From positions 1 to 6,543 of the forward strand of contig JAJZQA010000153.1 of assembly GCA_021810985.1 (NCBI GenBank): a stretch of DNA of 6,543 nucleotides. The letters are read 5' to 3'. Source of the stretch: Deltaproteobacteria bacterium (GTDB taxonomy: Bacteria > Desulfobacterota > Desulfuromonadia > Geobacterales > Geobacteraceae). Shown here one piece after another: positions 1-5,613 of the stretch; within the stretch, counting starts at the first letter, position 1, and each line of letters starts with the position of its first letter. The notes under the pieces are model-generated. The model had not been told where the DNA came from. It searched no databases and saw only the letters and a program-made list of their open reading frames with translations. Both the position numbers and the translations under genes were made by a program.

Positions 1-91
1 ATCTTGATGGTGACATTACAAGGTTTCGATCGTGGAAGGCTCTCGGATGAGGGGTATCTTTGGGGGCATTTCTAGAAAATCATACTTCTAA

Positions 92-116
92 AATTCAGCA
101 CCTTGAAAGCTGAATT
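92..116. repeat. 8-bp perfect inverted repeat (hairpin)
   Basis: AATTCAGC at 92-99 pairs exactly with GCTGAATT at 109-116 around a 9-base loop. It is AT-rich and not followed by a T run, so it does not look like a terminator. It sits between a possible upstream gene end (TAG at 73-75) and the larger hairpin at 140-197. Confidence 0.5.
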
Positions 117-139
117 AGCTTCCCATGCGCCGATGGTTT

Positions 140-197
140 AAGCCTTAACCGCTCCTGTGAATCCCGTTTTGCTGCACAGGAGCAGTCAAGGCTTTTT
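140..197 (+). terminator. Probable rho-independent terminator of an upstream gene
   Basis: The left arm is AAGCCTT (140-146) and then GCTCCTGTG (151-159). The right arm is CACAGGAGC (175-183) and then AAGGCTT (188-194). The two stems of 7 and 9 bp are separated by a 4x4 internal loop, with a 15-base apical loop and a T run through 197. It would end a transcript arriving from left of the window. The long interrupted stem is larger than a typical terminator, so a regulatory RNA hairpin is an alternative. Confidence 0.6.
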
Positions 198-553
198 CCG
201 TTCTGCTGTTCAACCGGAACGTGATTTCACATCCGTTCTCCAAAAATTTACCTGATGTTAATCGTCAAATCACGGAACACCATGGAATCGGGATAATCCC
301 TGCTCTGAATGAAGGGATACTGGAGTTTGTCTGCATGTATTTCCCGTCCTTGGCCAACCCATATAGTTCACCGTCCTAGCGCTTTCCCGAATACTACAAA
401 TCACCCGTCGTCAGCCTCCGCGGCTAAATAGAAACATTTTTAATAGAATTAGGACTTTGCTTCTGCTAATAATGCTCAAGTTGCTGGAGGTGCGTCAGAA
501 ATTTCGCTTGGCTCGTGCAGGAGATTGCGGACTTTTTCCACCCTTTCACCAGT

Positions 554-591
554 CTGTCAGGCACGGGCGGTCGAGGGACGACACCTGACAG
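554..591. repeat. Spaced 8-bp inverted repeat
   Basis: CTGTCAGG (554-561) and CCTGACAG (584-591) are exact reverse complements separated by 22 bases. It could be a two-half-site operator or an RNA stem in the leader of the operon starting at 814. The right arm overlaps one copy of an 11-bp direct repeat. No known regulator consensus was recognised. Confidence 0.45.
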
Positions 592-598
592 CGGTACA
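588..598. repeat. 11-bp direct repeat, copy 1
   Basis: ACAGCGGTACA occurs here and again at 778-788, 190 bases apart in the same orientation. The two copies bracket the GC-rich palindrome at 625-642. They could be protein-binding half-sites or flanks of a small inserted segment. Confidence 0.4.
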
Positions 599-624
599 GA
601 AATCGCGCATCGAGATTGATCGCA

Positions 625-642
625 TGCCGGCCGCGGCCGGCA
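625..642. repeat. 18-bp perfect palindrome
   Basis: TGCCGGCCGCGGCCGGCA reads identically on both strands with no spacer. It is entirely G/C apart from its two end bases. It lies about 170 bp upstream of the start of the operon at 814. A binding site for a dimeric regulator is possible. A chance GC-rich palindrome or a restriction-site cluster cannot be excluded. Confidence 0.55.
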
Positions 643-777
643 GGATGACTTTCGGCCTCACTTGTCTCGTTACGTCGTGTAGACCAGGCTACTTGTGCGT
701 TACAAGGATTATCGGATTCGCAGAAAAAGTATTTTGTGCGCCCCGGCTTCTGCCCTTGATTACGAATCCCGAACCGA

Positions 778-788
778 ACAGCGGTACA
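778..788. repeat. 11-bp direct repeat, copy 2
   Basis: Second exact copy of ACAGCGGTACA (first at 588-598). It lies 13 bases before the ribosome binding site of the gene at 814, so it would probably be within or next to the leader of that mRNA. Confidence 0.4.
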
Positions 789-800
789 TTACTGAAGCTG

Positions 801-806
801 AAGGAG
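801..806 (+). promoter_or_regulatory. Ribosome binding site of the ATPase-GNAT gene
   Basis: AAGGAG lies 7 bases before the ATG at 814 and fixes that codon as the start. No convincing sigma-70 or sigma-54 promoter was found in the preceding 150 bases. Confidence 0.75.
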
Positions 807-813
807 CGACCCC

Positions 814-2316
814 ATGATCTCATCCCTGAGGGTACCTGCCCGCATTGACTTCCTCACACCGTTTCAGGCCTGGCTCCACGAACTCTCCGTCCTGGCGGGA
901 CACTCTCCCGACGAATCCTCCTCCCTGCAGCTGGCAGCGGAGGAGATCTTTGTGAACATAGTCCTTTACGCCTTCCCGGACCAGGAGAATCCAACGTTCC
1001 AGGTGGACTTCGACCTGGAGAATACGGGACTCTCCCTCTGTTTCAGGGTCAAGGGGATGCCGTTCGATCCGGCAGCTCTTCCGGTCTACGACCCGACGGT
1101 GGTGGAGCGGGATGGCCGGGTCGAGGGGCTCGGCATGTATCTGGCCGGGAGGATGGTGGACCGGCTGACTTTCCGGAACAACGGCAGGGAGGGGTACTCC
1201 GTCGAGCTGGTGAAGATGTCGGCCGGAGCGCGCATCGACAGTCACCCTGAGCCGGAAAAGGCAGCGCCCCGGGCACGGACGCTTGGCGGGGAGCCGCTGA
1301 GCGGCGACTGCGTCATCAGGCCGCTTCGGCCCGAGGAGGCGATCGATATTTCGCGCTGCGCCTATGAGACTTACGGCTACGCCTACGAGGAGTATATCTA
1401 CTACCCGGAGAAGATCGTGGAGCTGAACGGCTCCGGCTGCATGACCTCCCTGGTCGCGGTGACCGATGCCGGCGAGGTAATGGGGCATATCGCGGTCAAG
1501 CGGAAAGAGCCGCACGACGTGGCTGCCGAGCTCGGGGTTTTATTCGTCAGACCCGAGTACCGAAGCCTGAAGATCGGTGGCAGACTGACCGCGGAGATGC
1601 TCCGGCGCGCCGCGGCTTCCGGCCTGCGCGGCCTCTTCACCCGTGCGGTTGCCGGCCACGAACGATCCCAGAAGATGGCGGCCGCCAGCGGTTTTGTCGA
1701 TTGCGGCATCATGCTCGGGACCTTCCCTGCGGGCGTCGAATTCAAGGGGATAACCGGGGTCATCCCCCAGCGGCAGAGCGCCCTGGTCCAGTGGCTCGGG
1801 CTGGCGCCCCCGCGGCCGCGAACCCTGTACGTCAGCGGGCGGTACCGGCAGACCGTCGAATGTCTCTACGGACGGCTGGGACTCCCCTTCTCGCCAGGCG
1901 ACGAGCGTGACGACTGCGACGGTGATACCGTCATCTCGGTAACCCGTACCGCCATCCTGAACGTTGCGGACATCGTGGTCCACGGCGCCGGGTGGGACCT
2001 GGTCGATCAGCTGCGTCTGCAGCTCCGGCTCCTCTGCCTGGAGCAGCTTCCCGTCATCTATCTCCATCTCGACCTCGAACGGCCGTACACGAGGGAGCGC
2101 CTCTCCGACATCGAGGAGCTCGGGTTCTTCTTCAGCGGGATCCTTCCCGAAGTTCTCGACGGGCATGACGCGCTCATCATGCAGTATCTCAACAACCAGT
2201 TCATCGACTACGGGCAGATCCGCCTGCATAGCCCCGAATCGGTGGAACTTCTTGCTGCCATCAGGGAGATGGATCCTCTGCAGCGGGAGGTGGGAGGAAC
2301 GGGAGGCGCGGAATGA
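814..2316 (+). CDS. RsbW-like ATPase / GNAT acyltransferase fusion with extra C-terminal domain
   Basis: A 500-residue, apparently soluble protein with three parts. Residues about 1-135 resemble the HATPase domain of anti-sigma regulators (RsbW/SpoIIAB). The N-box is visible as E44-x3-N48, a GMPFDP motif lies at 81-86, and a GLG loop at 105-107. The Asp that normally precedes the glycine of the G1 box appears to be Val79, which may weaken ATP binding. Residues about 166-310 form a GNAT domain, with the acyl-CoA loop at LFVRPEYRSLKIGG (243-256); one loop glycine is replaced by Lys253. Residues about 320-500 are unassigned; the segment around ELGFFFSGILPE (435-446) is reminiscent of the last strands of a second GNAT fold. 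The ATG is supported by AAGGAG 7 bases upstream. The TGA overlaps the next gene's ATG, so the two are translationally coupled. It could modify a protein or regulate a partner; the substrate is unknown. The GNAT call is firm, the anti-sigma role is inference. Confidence 0.85.
   Translation: MISSLRVPARIDFLTPFQAWLHELSVLAGHSPDESSSLQLAAEEIFVNIVLYAFPDQENPTFQVDFDLENTGLSLCFRVKGMPFDPAALPVYDPTVVERDGRVEGLGMYLAGRMVDRLTFRNNGREGYSVELVKMSAGARIDSHPEPEKAAPRARTLGGEPLSGDCVIRPLRPEEAIDISRCAYETYGYAYEEYIYYPEKIVELNGSGCMTSLVAVTDAGEVMGHIAVKRKEPHDVAAELGVLFVRPEYRSLKIGGRLTAEMLRRAAASGLRGLFTRAVAGHERSQKMAAASGFVDCGIMLGTFPAGVEFKGITGVIPQRQSALVQWLGLAPPRPRTLYVSGRYRQTVECLYGRLGLPFSPGDERDDCDGDTVISVTRTAILNVADIVVHGAGWDLVDQLRLQLRLLCLEQLPVIYLHLDLERPYTRERLSDIEELGFFFSGILPEVLDGHDALIMQYLNNQFIDYGQIRLHSPESVELLAAIREMDPLQREVGGTGGAE
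2301..2306 (+). promoter_or_regulatory. Internal ribosome binding site coupling the two operon genes
   Basis: GGGAGG lies 6 bases before the ATG at 2313, inside the last codons of the upstream gene. With the ATGA stop/start overlap at 2313-2316 it indicates coupled translation and a fixed expression ratio. Confidence 0.8.
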
Positions 2317-3683
2317 CGGTCTGCATGGCGAGAAAACGGCTGGAACTGCTGTTCGACTCCGGAGCGTTCAGCGAGCTGTTCCGTGATCGGCCGGGCGGCT
2401 ACTTGATGGGCGAGGGGCTGGTGGGGGGACGCAGGGTTTTCGCCTGCGCGACCCGCACCGGGCCGGGAGGGTGGACTCCGCTGGACACCCTGAAAAAGGA
2501 GCTGCTCCTGCTGGAACAGCTGCAGGACGACCCGGCGCCGCTCGTGTTGGTCATGGATGCGCAAGGTTTCGGTTCGTCCGCGGCGGGGAGATCGCCGGTT
2601 CCGCCCGATGCAGACGAGCTGCAGGCGGGTGGGCAGTGCGTCGGCCGGACCTACTACCTGCAGGCGCGGCTTCGCCATACCGTGCCGATGGTCGGCGTCC
2701 TTTGCGTCTACGTGGCCGCTGCACTCTCCTTTCCGCTGGCCCTCTGCGACGCGCTCGTCATGGTCGAGGGCACGGGGATGTCCATTGGCAGACCCGACGC
2801 GGTCAGGTTGATGACCGGTGAGGCGAACACTCCCGAGGAACTGGGGGGCGCGCGGAAGCACTGCACGGTGGCCGGCCAGGGGCATGCGCTGGCGCCGACG
2901 GAGGAGGCCGCGTTCGCCTGGGCGCGCCGCTACCTCGATTTTTTCCCCTGCCGGGCCGGGGGTGAGCTCCCGGAGCTCCCCGCCGCGGAGCCGGCGCTTC
3001 CCCCCGTGCCGCTGGACCGGCTTGTCCCCGCTGATTGCCTGCTGCCGTTCCGGATGCAGAGTCTCATCGAGGGATTCGTTGACAAGGGTTCGCTGCTGGA
3101 ACTGAAGGAGCCGTATGCGCATCACGCGATCACAGCCCTGGCCCGGGTCGGGGGAAGAGTCTGCGGCATCGTCGCCAACGCCCCCGCGCGGTTCGGCGGG
3201 ATCCTCTTTCCTGATGGGTGCCGCAAGATGACGGAGTTCATCACCCTCTGCGATTCCTACGGCATCCCGCTCCTGTTTCTCGCCGACACCCCGGGATTCA
3301 TGGTCGGGAGGCATGCGGAAGAGGAGGGGAGCATCAGGGCAGGGGCGGAGCTCTTCACCGCCATAGCTCGCTGCCGCACTCCTCGCCTCTGCATCGTTGT
3401 CCGCAAGGCGTACACCGCCGGGCTCTATGCCATGGGCGGCTCCGGCTTCGGCCCGTCCCGCCTCCTGGCGCTTCCCACCGCATCCATCTCCATATACGGC
3501 CGCAAGGCGCTGGAGCTCCTGAAGGCCGACGGAGGTCTTGCTCCCGAGGGAGCGGAGGCCCTTGCGGAGATGCTGCAGGGGGTGGAGTCGTCGAAACGGC
3601 TGGAAGAGAAGGGGATGATCGACCGGGTGATTGATTGGTCCGAGATCAGGGGCGAGGTTGCGCGCTTTCTTCGCGGAGATTGA
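2313..3683 (+). CDS. Divergent acyl-CoA carboxyltransferase-like protein
   Basis: A 456-residue member of the carboxyltransferase family (beta subunits of acetyl-/propionyl-CoA carboxylase, alpha subunits of biotin-dependent decarboxylases); usual members have about 510 or more residues. The C-terminal half is well conserved: NAPARFGGILFPDG (289-302), a Lys at 305, DTPGFMVG (325-332), an E-x2-GSIRAGAELF segment (338-348), RKAY (364-367) and MGGSGFGP (374-381). The N-terminal half is degenerate. The usual DSGGAR-type motif is replaced by MDAQGFGS (81-88), and the glycine pair of the AGG motif by Ala136-Ala137. EELGGARKH (175-183) is retained. Carboxyltransferases swap CO2 between a biotinyl carrier and an acyl-CoA, but no biotin carboxylase, biotin carrier or membrane decarboxylase gene is in the window. 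It overlaps the upstream gene by 4 bp. It may be an orphan subunit, an acyl-CoA-binding regulator or a decarboxylase subunit. Family is certain, activity is not. Confidence 0.88.
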   Translation: MTVCMARKRLELLFDSGAFSELFRDRPGGYLMGEGLVGGRRVFACATRTGPGGWTPLDTLKKELLLLEQLQDDPAPLVLVMDAQGFGSSAAGRSPVPPDADELQAGGQCVGRTYYLQARLRHTVPMVGVLCVYVAAALSFPLALCDALVMVEGTGMSIGRPDAVRLMTGEANTPEELGGARKHCTVAGQGHALAPTEEAAFAWARRYLDFFPCRAGGELPELPAAEPALPPVPLDRLVPADCLLPFRMQSLIEGFVDKGSLLELKEPYAHHAITALARVGGRVCGIVANAPARFGGILFPDGCRKMTEFITLCDSYGIPLLFLADTPGFMVGRHAEEEGSIRAGAELFTAIARCRTPRLCIVVRKAYTAGLYAMGGSGFGPSRLLALPTASISIYGRKALELLKADGGLAPEGAEALAEMLQGVESSKRLEEKGMIDRVIDWSEIRGEVARFLRGD

Positions 3684-5100
3684 TCGAACCGCTGCAGACC
3701 CATGACAGGCCCGCGATCAGGACGAGGAGCGCACCGCAGACGGTGAAGGCGTCGTGGAAGACCCGGAGCACCGTCTCCGGGCTGGCGCTGCCGTCGAGCC
3801 TCAGGTTGTAACCGATGAGCAGGGCGTTCAGCAGCAGGGCTCCGAAGGAGACCCCAAGGCTGAGCGAAAACTGGTACAGGGTGCTCTGCATGCTGGTGGC
3901 ACGGCTGATGCTGTCCTGCGGCACATCGAGGTACGGCACCACGTTGACCACGTTTCCGTGGACGGAATACCAGAGTCCGTACACGTACAGCAGCAGGAAC
4001 ACGGCCGGCGTCGGAACCTGCGGCGACAGGTACCGGAAGGAGATCATGCTCGCCCCCATCAGGAGCGGATAGAGGGTCAGCACCCGGCGACGTCCCATGA
4101 GGCGAAAGGTCCCCGCAATGGCAGGCTTCATGGTGACGATGCCGAGGGGGAGTCCCACGGTCATCAGCCCGGCGTGAAAGGGATTCATGCCGAAGCCGAT
4201 CTGGAACAGGGTGGGGATGAGAACCATCATGCCGGTCGCCACGGTCGTTGCCAGGATGGTCAGCATCCCCCCGAGTCTGAAGGATGGGATACGGTAAAGG
4301 GAGGGGTCGAAGATCGCTCCGGCACGGCCCCGGGAGCGATGGATGACCCAGAACAGCAGCGCCAGTCCCGCGAGCCCGGTGCCCGCGGTGAACCGAAGCG
4401 GCAGGTTCCGGTCGTCGGCCAGTTCCAGGCAGACCGTCATCACGGCCAGGCCCGCTCCCGCCCCGAGGAAACCGGGCCAGTCGAACGGTTGCCGCTCGGA
4501 CGCGGGTTCGTTCCGCAGCAGGAACCCGATGGCAAGAGCTGCCACCAGGCCGATCGGCAGGTTGACGAAGAAGATCCAGTGCCAGGAAAGGTTCGTCGTC
4601 AGCCATCCCCCGAGCACCGGTCCGAGTACCGGCCCCACCACCAGCGGAACCGCGATAAGCCCCACCACCTTCTGGAATGCGTACTCCCCACGGTCGCGAA
4701 ACAGGCGCACCAGGACAATCCGGGCGACCGGTGTCATCATCGCCCCGCCGATTCCCTGCAGAATCCTGCCGGTCACCAACTGCGGCAGGGTGGTGGAGAG
4801 GCCGCAGAGCGCCGAGCTGCCGGTGAAGACAAGAGTGGCGGCAATGATGGTCCGTTTGGGTCCGTAACGGTCGGCGACCCATCCGCTGATGGGGATGAAG
4901 ATGGCGAGGGTGACCAGGTACGAGGTGATGGCCAACCGCAGGCTCAGAACGTCGGTCCGGAACGAGGCGGACATCGCCGGGAGGGCGGCGTTGAGGATGG
5001 TGGTGTCGAGAAGCTCCATCAGGGTCACGATGGCTACCGCCATCGCAACGCAGTACTGGCCGATGGATATGTGCTCGGTTCCCTGGGATGGCATGGCCAC
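3646..5100 (-). CDS. MFS multidrug efflux transporter, DHA2 (EmrB/QacA-type) family
   Basis: A 484-residue inner-membrane protein with about 14 hydrophobic segments, the number expected for DHA2 drug:proton antiporters. Helix 1 carries LLDTTILNAALP (30-41), including the family's Asp (Asp32). Motif A is GWVADRYGPKR (73-83) in the first cytoplasmic loop. Motif B is GRILQGIGG (111-119). Antiporter motif C is GPVLGPVLGG (156-165). Only short loops lie between helices, with a cytoplasmic linker near 195-208. Substrates cannot be told from sequence; no membrane-fusion protein or outer-membrane channel gene is adjacent, so it may act alone. The longest start is GTG at 5098-5100, with ATG two codons later (5092-5094); neither has a clear Shine-Dalgarno sequence. 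The 3' end runs 38 bp into the end of the convergent carboxyltransferase gene. High-GC shadow frames on both strands overlap this gene, but only this frame shows transporter motifs. Confidence 0.92.
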   Translation of the reverse strand: MAMPSQGTEHISIGQYCVAMAVAIVTLMELLDTTILNAALPAMSASFRTDVLSLRLAITSYLVTLAIFIPISGWVADRYGPKRTIIAATLVFTGSSALCGLSTTLPQLVTGRILQGIGGAMMTPVARIVLVRLFRDRGEYAFQKVVGLIAVPLVVGPVLGPVLGGWLTTNLSWHWIFFVNLPIGLVAALAIGFLLRNEPASERQPFDWPGFLGAGAGLAVMTVCLELADDRNLPLRFTAGTGLAGLALLFWVIHRSRGRAGAIFDPSLYRIPSFRLGGMLTILATTVATGMMVLIPTLFQIGFGMNPFHAGLMTVGLPLGIVTMKPAIAGTFRLMGRRRVLTLYPLLMGASMISFRYLSPQVPTPAVFLLLYVYGLWYSVHGNVVNVVPYLDVPQDSISRATSMQSTLYQFSLSLGVSFGALLLNALLIGYNLRLDGSASPETVLRVFHDAFTVCGALLVLIAGLSWVCSGSINLREESAQPRP

Positions 5101-5106
5101 AGTATA
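5101..5106 (-). promoter_or_regulatory. Possible -10 element directly before the transporter start
   Basis: Read on the minus strand this is TATACT, five of six matches to the sigma-70 -10 consensus. Transcription would start about 7 bases downstream, at or next to the ATG at 5092-5094, giving a leaderless or near-leaderless mRNA. The hexamer about 17 bases upstream matches a -35 poorly, so the site is weakly supported. Confidence 0.3.
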
Positions 5107-5224
5107 CGGGATTCGGCCGACCGAGACCAGTGGTAAAACCGGTCCCGAGGGGGATTATGCCTGCCAGGGAAGCGGCCGGTTTCCCGCCCTAACGCGACTT
5201 CCCGAAAAAGGCCGGCAAGGACCG

Positions 5225-5362
5225 AAGCTTCGATAGGGTGGCGCTAATCCAGCCAGATGAGCGCTTAGTTGCTTTGCTATGCGAGCCTCTCAGCCATAGA
5301 GTTTAAGACGAACCAAGTTAAGGTGTTGACAGCCCCCGCTCACCGGATCGGGGGCTTTTTTT
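5225..5362 (+). ncRNA. Candidate small RNA ending in an orphan terminator
   Basis: A strong plus-strand terminator (5331-5362) has no plus-strand gene before it for about 1.6 kb, because the transporter lies on the other strand. Just upstream are two short hairpins: GCGCT 5241-5245 with AGCGC 5260-5264, and CTATG 5277-5281 with CATAG 5295-5299. This is the layout of a short structured transcript. No promoter was identified and the 5' end given is arbitrary. It matches no RNA family I recognise. A terminator guarding against antisense transcription into the next unit is the alternative. Confidence 0.25.
5331..5362 (+). terminator. Rho-independent terminator
   Basis: AGCCCCCG (5331-5338) pairs perfectly with CGGGGGCT (5349-5356) around a 10-base loop and is followed by T's to 5362. 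The minus strand has no T run after the stem, so it acts on plus-strand transcription. It insulates the rubredoxin unit from whatever is transcribed upstream. Confidence 0.85.
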
Positions 5363-5518
5363 ATGGGGAGCCGAACAGGGCAACCCGTCAATCCGGCTTC
5401 CAGGCCTGCTTAATATCCTGCTGTGTTCGTTGCCATCCGATCAAATACATCGTTTCCGCAACCCGGCAAAAATCCCGCTTTTATTTTAATTATCAATATG
5501 ATGAAGCTGTTGCTCAGA

Positions 5519-5546
5519 TTGACAACCGGTCTTTCCGGAGTAAAAT
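5519..5546 (+). promoter_or_regulatory. Near-consensus sigma-70 promoter for the rubredoxin-ThiS gene
   Basis: TTGACA (5519-5524) is a perfect -35 and TAAAAT (5541-5546) matches five of six -10 positions, with a 16-base spacer. Transcription should start near 5553, giving a leader of about 60 bases. The spacer contains CCGG-TCTTT-CCGG, a small inverted repeat that could host a repressor. With the terminator at 6124-6157 it defines a one-gene transcript. Confidence 0.75.
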
Positions 5547-5601
5547 TTAAATTCTGGATTTGAGTGACCCGGGATTTTTCACCAGACAACAACCAACAGC
5601 A

Positions 5602-5608
5602 AAGGAGG
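5602..5608 (+). promoter_or_regulatory. Strong ribosome binding site deciding the rubredoxin start
   Basis: AAGGAGG ends 5 bases before the ATG at 5614, a full anti-Shine-Dalgarno match. It decides against the longer reading from 5560, which would add 18 residues with no rubredoxin similarity and no ribosome binding site. Confidence 0.9.
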
Positions 5609-5613
5609 AGAAA

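Larger units (their letters stand above)
1..813. other. Gene-free upstream region with several inverted and direct repeats
   Basis: No reading frame here has both a good ribosome binding site and a recognisable protein. The plus-strand frame beginning at base 1 is open to a TAG at 73-75 (last residues YLWGHF), so it could be the last 24 codons of a gene to the left, but this is too short to identify. A frame starting at 525 (TTG) and running to 848 overlaps the real gene at 814 and lacks a Shine-Dalgarno sequence. A 38-codon frame at 472-588 also lacks one. The stretch is less GC-rich than the genes that follow. Its repeats are listed separately. I see no tRNA, rRNA or known riboswitch in it. 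Confidence 0.6.
5363..5613 (+). other. Gene-free AT-rich leader and promoter region of the rubredoxin gene
   Basis: No supported gene. Its middle part (about 5461-5520) is only about one third G+C, clearly below the flanking genes. It holds the promoter at 5519-5546, a 10-bp inverted repeat (AAAAATCCCG 5468-5477 and CGGGATTTTT 5570-5579) that brackets that promoter, and a 10-bp palindrome AATTTAAATT (5544-5553) over the -10 end. An alternative in-frame start at 5560 is much worse placed than the ATG at 5614. Confidence 0.5.

Noticed and set aside
472..588. 38-codon plus-strand frame beginning MLKLLEVRQKF
   Set aside because: The first residues look protein-like, but there is no Shine-Dalgarno sequence and the rest is low-complexity Arg/Gly; too short to call a remnant.
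525..848. 107-codon plus-strand frame upstream of the first gene
   Set aside because: It starts with TTG, has no ribosome binding site, resembles no family and overlaps the well-supported start at 814.
820..3314. Long minus-strand frames (820-1515, 1540-2229, 2208-3314)
   Set aside because: They lie opposite genes with clear domain motifs, and their products are Arg/Pro/Glu-rich without motifs; they are shadows caused by high GC.
3425..5136. 485-codon minus-strand frame (3425-4882) and 460-codon plus-strand frame (3754-5136) over the transporter
   Set aside because: Only the 3646-5100 minus frame shows MFS motifs A, B and C and hydrophobic helices; the others are Arg/His/Gly-rich shadows.
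5271..5330. tRNA-like arm (CTCT-7 bases-AGAG near 5287-5301)
   Set aside because: The loop lacks the invariant T before the anticodon, and no acceptor stem or T arm could be paired.
5326..5354. TTGACA at 5326-5331 as a promoter
   Set aside because: The position 17 bases downstream is the G-rich arm of the terminator, with no -10 element.
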